In this document: positions 57,640-64,000 of the stretch, piece by piece
How the letters are laid out: the number at the start of each line of letters is the position of its first letter
Numbering within the stretch: position 1 is the first letter of the stretch
Made by a program: the position numbers and the translations under genes
Assembly (NCBI GenBank): GCA_030522415.1
Contig: CM060125.1
Location: forward strand, 5,504,901-5,568,900
Source: Channallabes apus
Lineage: Eukaryota; Chordata; Actinopteri; Siluriformes; Clariidae
Length of the DNA stretch: 64,000 bases
Direction: 5' to 3'
Notes under the pieces: generated by a model
The model's input: the letters and a program-made list of their open reading frames with translations, nothing else
Databases searched by the model: none
What the model was told of the DNA's origin: nothing

Positions 57640-58100
57640 GTTGAATCCGTTGGCGTTTTTCCCTGTTAAAGGTACAGGCCGACGTTGCCGCATTGAGGGG
57701 CCGAGGGACGGGGCCATGAATTGTAAAATCTTGGATGAGAACCTTTTTCCCCTCAGCCAGAACACTGAAGTTGTGTCATGGATGGGTCTTCCAGCATGAC
57801 AGTGACAATACCGCCAAGGCAACAAAGGAGTGGCTCAAGAAGAAGCACATTAAGGTCATGGAGTGGTCTAGCCAGTCTCCAGACCTTAATCCCATAGAAA
57901 ATTTATGGAAGGAGCTAAAACTTCGAGTTGCTAAGCGACAGACAAGAAACCTTAAGTATTTAGAGAAGATCTGTAAAGAACTAAAATCCCTCCTGAGATG
58001 TGTGCAAACCTGGTAACCAGTTACAAGACGCGGCTTACCTCTGTACCTCTGGGTTTCCTCATCAATTTCACGCAACTCTATCCATAACATTTTCTATAAT
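57640..58100 (+). mobile_element. Tc1-like transposase 3' fragment
   Basis: The plus-strand frame 57735-58016 reads '[20 protein letters not shown]' (second catalytic Asp; the usual PKH is lost), then '[19 protein letters not shown]' with the catalytic Glu. Upstream frames are shifted. It is a truncated 3' part and no TIR was identified. Confidence 0.75.
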
Positions 58101-59228
58101 GTGTATAATGATTTTTCAGGTGATATTCTGTGTCTATCCTTTAAAATAAAGCGTAAACAGACAAACATGTTGTTGTTTTAAATGGAAGGCTAAAGGATAC
58201 ATTTATTTTATTTATGTAAAAAGTCTCTAGGTTCAGTGCATTGAAGTTACTCGCAAAGTCTTTAGGACAGGGAGGTTGACATGCATTGTAGTGTCTTCTC
58301 CATAAAGCGGTTTGTTTTTGTTTGTCTTAATAACTTTGAGAGGAAAAGAGGGCTGGTGAGGCAAAGAATGTTTATAGCTGATATGTTGTACGTGATAACA
58401 TTGCAAATTGCTGTGGCATGAAAGGATTAAAACATTCAGGGATGCGCCGGTATTAAAAGAAAATCAACTACAGTAACTCTGCTCCATACAGTATAATACT
58501 ACACTGTCACTCAACATTTTACTTTAACAACTCTACACATTGTGTTTTATTACAATCTTTTGTGCTTTATTACATCACGTGGGAAGTGTATTACTGGGGA
58601 TGTTTCCGATTAGCTTCAGTAAAAATTTCAGATCATTTCTATAAGCACGGTTGTCTGTATTTTAGGAAATATGCATTGATGTGACTGATTCTGTGAGACT
58701 ACTATTGATAATTAACCATGGGTTCTGGGATAATTACGCCACCTCCAGGTTATTTTTCATTTGCATGTGCATGGCGACCTCATGGCTCAGTGTAGTCCTC
58801 GTTGCTTCCAGAAAGACCTGATGCTGCGTGACGAAGATGTGTGATGTAAATACGGAGACACGCCGGTGTTTTCCAGCTGCGGCTTTATCCCAAGGTCATG
58901 AAGACCGAGAGCGAATCCAGACGTAATCCCTTCTCAGCAAACGTTCCTGGAAACAAACCGTCTTTTGTGTCAGAACATAAGACTCGCCAAGCGTGAGGAG
59001 AGCTTTCAGTGCCGTTTCCATCAGCGATGGTCATATCGATCAGGATGAGGTTGAAATTAAGAAGCACAGGGGATTTAAAATAGTTGTGATTGTCTTATTG
59101 GTATAAACTTGTACTGAGGTGATGAGATGAGTCACTGCAGGATGAAGGACATATCTACACAACACCAATAAACATTGTTGGATTGTAAATTTCTTTTATT
59201 CTTTTTTTTTTTCCCTTGTTCTTTATAG
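58101..59228. other. Intron 1 end; non-repetitive, possible conserved segment
   Basis: No repeat was recognised at 58580-59070. The composition is more balanced, and the segment includes words such as 'gctgcggctttatcccaagg' and 'tttccatcagcgatggtcat'. It could be conserved non-coding DNA. It ends in the polypyrimidine tract (59189-59224) and acceptor of the znf462 coding exon. Confidence 0.35.
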
Positions 59229-59482
59229 GTTTCCCTGATTTTCCAGGGAGTGTTTAGTGATGGAGGTGCTACAGTGCGATGGCTGTGATTTCCGTGCAGA
59301 GTCCTGCGACGAGCTCAAAGCTCACATTCAGGATGTCCACACCGTTTTCCTGCAGCCTACAGACGTTGGGAACGAATCACCTCAAAGGTCAAGGTCCGAT
59401 TCCTTAAACTCCTTCAGTCACACGGAGGAGGATGACGAAGATGTTGCCAGTAATGCATGTGACTTTCCACACAAGGAAGCAG
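59229..59482 (+). other. znf462: znf462 exon 2 (first coding exon)
   Basis: The acceptor is a T-rich tract ending TTTATAG at 59228. The donor is GCAG|GTACAG after 59482. A second possible acceptor AG lies at 59245-59246 (TTTTCCAG), still upstream of the ATG, so NAGNAG-like 5' UTR variation is possible. An in-frame TGA at 59236-59238 closes the frame upstream of the ATG. Confidence 0.85.
59260..59482 (+). CDS. znf462: Zinc finger protein 462, N-terminal coding exon
   Basis: ZNF462 is a very large vertebrate nuclear C2H2 zinc-finger protein implicated in chromatin organisation and pluripotency/neural development. This exon encodes its first 74 residues plus one base of codon 75. The start MEVLQCDGCDFRA is nearly identical to mammalian ZNF462. 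The first C2H2 finger is C6-x2-C9-x12-H22-x4-H27, followed by the conserved FLQPTDV (30-36) and an acidic, Ser-rich segment (39-62) that differs from mammals. I chose the ATG at 59260 (GTGATGG: purine at -3 and G at +4), not the in-frame GTG at 59257. An in-frame stop is at 59236. The open frame continues past the donor to 59559, but that part is intron. The remainder of the protein lies outside the window. Confidence 0.9.
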
Positions 59483-59639
59483 GTACAGATGAACCCCATG
59501 CAACCCAGGGTTGTATGTTTTGTTTATTTTTATTTTTTTTTACTTGTATTAGTGTGTAATGAGCCTGAAAGATCCTGTACATTATTTATCTAAACCAGTC
59601 TTAGCAATGAAAAAATGTAGACAGTGAAGGAGACCTTTT

Positions 59640-60170
59640 AGCTTCATCCTCCAGCTTTCATCTATTTTTATTACACTCGCCCTTTTCTCCACATTGTCCA
59701 GTTTCTTTTTACTTTTTCCACCTGCTCCAATTTCTTACATCTTTACATTATTCTTTACCTTCCCTAATTTATCCAGCCTCCACACTTTTTTTTTACTTTT
59801 ATTTTGTCCATCATCTCCACTTTTCCACATCCTTCACTTTTTCCACATTGTCCATCTTCTATGCCATTTTGCATTCTCCACATTCTGCACTTTCTTTTCT
59901 CTTCACTTTCTCCACCTTCAGTACTTTCCCCTTATTCTACATATTTTTATTTCTTCTACTCCTTCACCGGTCCTCTCTTTTATAGCTCTTTCAGTTCCTC
60001 TACATTCTATGTCTTCTTCTCTAGATACGTTACGTTTCTTTGTGCACCTTCTGCCACCTTTTTTTTTTTTTTTACTTTCGCCCCAACTAATTTCTTTACT
60101 TTCTTTACTTTTTACTTTTTCATTTTCGCCTTTGTTTATGCTGTTATAATTTCTCCTAAAATAATTTTTT
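59640..60170. repeat. Polypyrimidine (T/C-rich) low-complexity block
   Basis: About 530 bp of strongly T/C-biased plus strand made of words such as ttctttact, ctccacttt and tttttt, only ~160 bp downstream of the znf462 donor. Long open frames on both strands (Ser/Phe/Leu-rich, or Lys/Glu-rich) are composition artefacts. Confidence 0.85.
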
Positions 60171-60985
60171 TTCTGATTATAAATCATCTCCCCTTGTTTC
60201 TAGTGAGAAGACTAATAAATTAGTTTAACTAGTGAAATTACTACCAAATGTAAGTGAAGACAGACAAACTGGCATGTGTAAATGTGTAAGTAAAATGAAA
60301 TCTTGGCACCTAAAAATGAAAAGGATGGATTAAAAATGATGTTCTCAGAAGCTTCACTGGCTTTTGGCTCCGTTCCATTTGTCTGGTTCTGGTGTTATTG
60401 GAACTCATTCTGTTTAAGTCGCAGCAGTAAATGGAGCCAGAGTAAGAGTGTTAAAGCTGATTTATGCTTCTTCGTCAAGTTGAATTGAGTTGAACATCAT
60501 GCTGACAATCCCCTGGGACAGCTTCTCTTGTTTCTGGGTTGCACTAATTTGAGTAAAAGTAACCGTTTTTCGACATCTATTAGCTCCAACTCCAGCTGGA
60601 TCTGCTCGGTTTCATTCGCCTTTGTTTTGTAGTACACAAAAAAAAAATAAAAAATCACTGTCCAGAGAGTTGTGAATAGAATCAGAATGTAATATTCTTT
60701 GCACAGAGGCGTAGAAACCCGACCGCTAACTAGCGGTTTGGCGGTGTAATTTCAGAGTAACACAAGTATAAATGCTCACGATGCCTTAGGCTCTGCATAG
60801 ACGTAACGAAGATGCATGAATCAGGTTTTACAGTGTTATATTTTTGGTGGCATTAACTTAAATGATATGCTGTAAACAGTACCGATTTTAATATTCAGTA
60901 CATTTCCTGCTTTAAGCAGAACCACAGGTCTCAGGAGCAGCGTGATGTTGTACCAGCGGGGTGTGTGTTCCTACAAACAGTTTTG
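60171..60985. other. znf462 intron 2, no feature recognised
   Basis: Nothing coding or repetitive was identified. Several short open frames have no recognisable domain. Confidence 0.5.
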
Positions 60986-60989
60986 TGCC

Positions 60990-61310
60990 TGAGCCTCTAA
61001 CAACAAAAGTGGACTCCATACTATCTTAAGCACATTTCCTGTTACACTGAACTTCTAGCCCTTTAACACACAGTATGAGTGCTGATCAATTCCTGCTATC
61101 CGATATCACCCAGATGAGAGTGGCTTCCCTGTTGAGTCTGGTTCCTCTCAAAGTTTCTTTCTATTGCCATCTCAAGGAGTTTTTTTCCTTGCCACCGTTG
61201 CCCTCGGCTTGCTCATCAGGGACAATCTGATATTTTTGTTTTGTACATATTTTCTCATATATTTTCTACTCATTTCTCTAATTTTCTTAGTTTTTAGGTA
61301 AGTTCAATTT
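60990..61310. repeat. Fish interspersed repeat, same family as 28230
   Basis: 'gtgctgatcaattcctgcta', 'ggttcctctcaaagtttctt', 'gttgccctcggcttgctcat' and 'cagggacaatctgatatttt' appear in the same order as in 28230-28600. Non-coding. Confidence 0.6.
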
Positions 61311-61689
61311 GGGACTGTGGTGTTCTTCGCATGTATACCAGTACCACAGATTAAGCAAAACCTAGTACAAAACCATTTTTCCAATTGGACTTTAGAAGAG
61401 ACTCATTCCTTACGTACAGTATAAGAAGACTCACTGCCACATACCTCTTGATCTGATTCAATTTGTAAAACTGGTAGCAAGAGTTTTCAAGTTAAAAAGT
61501 CTTTGTGTAACCTGGAAAGTCATTATATTTTTGACAAGAAGTCTGGTTTATTGATGTTTTCAGTTGTTCGCTGTAAGAGACATGAGAGCTAATCACATGA
61601 GTCCTAAGCCAGTTTAAAATGTTAAACCAGTTGGAGTTCAGAATCTTTATGGTTTCTTAGTGTATTTTTAGGCTGTCCATATGGGGCCA

Positions 61690-62110
61690 TCCTCAAAACA
61701 AGCAAGTGGTTCCCATTAAGATGGATCAGGCAGGTCCAGACAGAAGAAGGGGTCAGGGTGACTGGTATCTCAGGAGTAGCATGTGTAACTCAATAGATAT
61801 GTAATATTGTGCAAGTTGCCCTTGTACCACCTGGGTATGTCTGGCCCCGTGGGGCATGACTCTACAAGACTTCTGAGGGTGTGCTGTGGTGTCTGACATG
61901 AGAACTTTGGCAGTGTATCCTTTGGGTGCCGTGGTTTGCGGTGTGGGTCCTCTGTGGATCGGACTTGTTTGTCCGCTGCATCACATGGGAGGCCGGGTCA
62001 TGGGGCTTGGTGCACTGGGTGTCTTGGGGCCTTTCTTTCATGACCAGCATTGATTTATTATTTATTTTTTTCACAAAGCTGCATTGGCTTCACTGGGATC
62101 TTAACAGGCA
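61690..62110. repeat. Relic of the 35060 Tc1-like family
   Basis: 'gggtgtgctgtggtgtctga', 'ctctgtggatcggacttgtt' and 'tgtccgctgcatcacatggg' follow the order of the family at 35060-35960. The remainder is too diverged to assign. Confidence 0.5.
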
Positions 62111-62179
62111 GGCTAGCTGTTCTCCACAGCCAAAAATGACCCTTGTCTGATCCTGTCACTAGTTTAGTTGAATATATTT

Positions 62180-62400
62180 GCTAATCAGTGTTGAGCTCAG
62201 TGGGTTAAAACTCGTGGATACTGATCAGAAGTTCAAGCCCCAGCTCCACCAGGCTGCCACTGTTGGGTCCTTATCCCTGTCTGCTCAGGGGCACCATGTC
62301 ATGGCTGACCCTGTGCTTTGACTCCAGCTTCCTACGCATGATTCAAAGAAGGAAGAAAAATCACACTGCGGTAATGTATATGTGACCAAAAACCACTACT
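62180..62400 (+). mobile_element. tRNA-derived SINE, diverged
   Basis: 'ttgagctcagtgggttaaaa' (A-box-like), 'gttcaagcccc' (B-box-like), 'ggctgccactgttgggtcct' and 'taatgtatatgtgacc' follow the plan of the SINE at 49693. Confidence 0.6.
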
Positions 62401-62454
62401 ACTAACTTTAGTTAATAGCATAATTTTATAAAATCACGACTTTATTGTACATAT

Positions 62455-64000
62455 ATATCTAAAGGTGCTAGTGACACAATTTTTTTCTTCAGATGCAATC
62501 CACACATGCAAATTAATGAAACCATAGATAACCATATGTGTAACAATGTGAAAAAAGTATCAAATACACTTACTAAAATGTATTTAATACTCCATACAAA
62601 AGCCTTGTAATGACAGCTTGAAATCGCCTCCTGTATGAAGTAACTAGTTGCATTGCTCAGGTGTGATTTTTGGCCCGTTCTTCCACACAAACAGTCTTTA
62701 AATCTTGTTCCGTGGGCTTCTTTTCTGAACTCTAATCTTTAGTTCTTTTCATAGATTTTCAATAGGATTCAAGTCAGGTGACTCTTGGGCCATTTCGAGA
62801 GTTTCCTTGGCTGTGTGTTTAGGTTCATAGTCTTGCTGAAATATCCAGCCTTGTTTCATCTTCATCATCTTTGCAGTTTTTTTTGAAGAATGTCTGTAAA
62901 TTTTTCCATTCATCCTTCCTTCACTTACATACAGTTTGCCAGTACCGTATGCTGAAAAACAGCCCCACACCGTTATGTTCCCACCTCCAAACTTTACTGT
63001 TGGTATGGTGTTTTTGGGGTGAATTCCAGTGCCATTTGTCTTCCAATCATGCTGTGTATTATGGCATCCAAAGAGTTAAATTTTGGTCTCATTTGACTAT
63101 AATGTATTTTCCCAGTATTTCATAGGCTCGTCCAAATGTGGTGCAGGAAATTTAAATGAGCTTCATCATGCTTTTTCTTTAGCAATGGAGTCTTGCTGGT
63201 GACCGTGCATACAGGCCATGGTGTCTTCTTTTAAAACAATTGTAACCGCTAATTCAAGATGTTCCTGATGTTCTCCACAAGTGGTAGAAAAGCACCCAGG
63301 CTCTTGGCTCTTAGCTCAACTCTTCTGATAATTCTTTAACTCCTCTGTCAAAAATATTGTGGCCAGCGCTCGACCTATCATCCGGAGATCGCTGGTTCGA
63401 ATCCTGGGTGATGTTGTAACCTCTCACAGCTGGTGGTCTCGAGAGAGCTGATTGGCCGAGCTCTCTCAGAGGGGAGGGATGAGAGGTACTTAGTGCTCCC
63501 ACATTAATCACGACTCTACAGCCAATCGGGGCGTCTGTGAGCTCGTGCACACGGAAGGAGCGGATAGCACTTTCCTCCGAGTGTGTTACGCCCCCCCAAC
63601 TGAGCGAGCATTTCGAAAAAGATGCGGTCGGCTGGCGTCACGTGGTTCGGAGGAAACACGTGATAGTCTTCGGCCCTCCCGGGCTGAATGGTAGTAGTAG
63701 CCTTAATGTGGGAGCCCCCTAGTGACGGGGAGGAATTGGACACGACTAAATTAGGGAGAAAACTGGGAAAAAATCCAAAAAAAATATTTAAAAAATTTTA
63801 CATTTTGTGGCCAGTTTATGGTGAAATGACATTCTTTCCACTTCCAGATTATGACCCCAACAGGGCTCACTGGAACATTTCAGGAGTTTTGAAATCCTTC
63901 TGTAACCAATTCCATTAGTATGTTTTGCAACAATAAGATTGCAAAGGACTGAGAGAGCTTTTTGCGTTTTCCCAACACCCATGTATGCATGTATATATGC
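62455..64000 (-). mobile_element. Tc1-like transposon interrupted by a SINE
   Basis: Minus-strand relic running off the right edge. Near 63788-63982 is the N-terminal region (KALSVLCNLIVAKHTNGIGY then RRISKLLK, helix-turn-helix). At 62749-62970 the frame reads '[20 protein letters not shown]', '[20 protein letters not shown]' (second catalytic Asp) and '[11 protein letters not shown]' (Glu). A piece is deleted between the last two (the usual KKH..W(P/S) segment). Frameshifts lie between the parts. Confidence 0.7.
63367..63804 (+). mobile_element. SINE inserted in the Tc1 relic
   Basis: A GC-rich 438-bp unit with a tRNA-like B box 'gctggttcgaatcctggg' near 63390, a central body ('gaaaaagatgcggtcggctg', 'cacgtggttcggaggaaaca') and a 3' end 'ttagggagaaaactgggaaa' plus A-rich tail. 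The short duplication TTGTGGCCAG (63357-63366, 63805-63814) brackets it. Frames through it are not genes. Confidence 0.65.

Larger units (their letters stand above)
30786..59228 (+). other. znf462: Putative znf462 intron 1
   Basis: About 28 kb between the putative donor at 30786 (GTGAGT) and the acceptor ending at 59228 (polypyrimidine run followed by TTTATAG). No other coding exon was recognised. Stretches without assigned repeats include 32.1-33.7, 34.0-35.0, 36.5-38.0, 39.5-40.4, 41.3-42.8, 44.6-46.5, 47.2-48.4, 50.4-51.1, 52.3-53.2, 53.6-55.1 and 58.1-59.2 kb. These may hold regulatory elements. An alternative is that a different first exon lies elsewhere in this interval. Confidence 0.4.

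Noticed and set aside
59483..59559. Extension of the znf462 coding frame to a stop at 59559
   Set aside because: The consensus donor GTACAG at 59483 and the T-run that follows show this part is intronic.
59694..60223. Long Ser/Phe/Leu-rich open frames (139-151 codons)
   Set aside because: They read through a T/C-rich low-complexity block in more than one frame, with no domains or splice context.
1..64000. A new multi-gene system
   Set aside because: Apart from one znf462 exon, every domain-bearing frame belongs to known transposon or retrotransposon families, and nothing shows a coordinated gene set.

Overview
The window looks like vertebrate nuclear DNA from a teleost fish. The evidence is: a single recognisable host gene with GT-AG splice signals; AT-rich, CpG-poor non-coding DNA; abundant (CA)n, (TA)n and (GATA)n microsatellites; and a very dense load of fish-type transposable elements (Tc1-like transposons, V-SINE-type SINEs ending in (GAAT)n, RTE and L2-group LINEs, hAT and Harbinger elements). 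The repeat mix would suit an otophysan such as a catfish, but that is a guess. There are no operons, CRISPR arrays or prokaryotic signals.

Host gene. The only host protein-coding sequence I can support is the first coding exon of znf462, a large C2H2 zinc-finger nuclear protein, at 59229-59482 (ATG at 59260, phase-1 donor after 59482). The CpG-rich block at about 30520-30785 ends in a good splice donor and carries a YY1-type AAAATGGCGGC motif. I infer that it is the promoter and 5' non-coding exon of the same gene. On that reading, 1-30.5 kb is upstream DNA, 30.8-59.2 kb is intron 1 and 59.5-64 kb is the start of intron 2.

Layout. 0.08-1.65 kb: two non-autonomous TIR elements. 2.1-3.0 kb: half of a Tc1. 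4.4-7.6 kb: decayed RTE LINE. 7.7-11.0 kb: nearly intact L2-group LINE, same strand. 11.1 kb: SINE. 12.7-14.3 kb: Harbinger element with a Myb-like frame. 16.6-18.2 kb: a Tc1/mariner element rearranged into a 584-bp-arm palindrome. 18.2-29.9 kb: SINEs, Tc1 relics, a hAT MITE and a SINE inside a SINE. 30.3-31.7 kb: simple repeats around the putative promoter. 33.7-58.1 kb: intron 1 with Tc1 relics, SINEs, a hAT element nested in another TIR element, and repeats rich in forkhead-like motifs. 59.2-59.5 kb: znf462 coding exon. 59.6-60.2 kb: polypyrimidine block. 62.4-64 kb: Tc1 relic with a SINE inserted in it.

How it fits together. Apart from znf462, essentially every open frame is a transposase, a reverse transcriptase or chance coding in low-complexity DNA. 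Many insertions are bounded by exact target-site duplications, so several layers of insertion can be ordered in time. I found no convincing new gene system. The most unusual structure is the long palindrome at 16560-18160. The most useful biological inference is the placement of the znf462 5' end.
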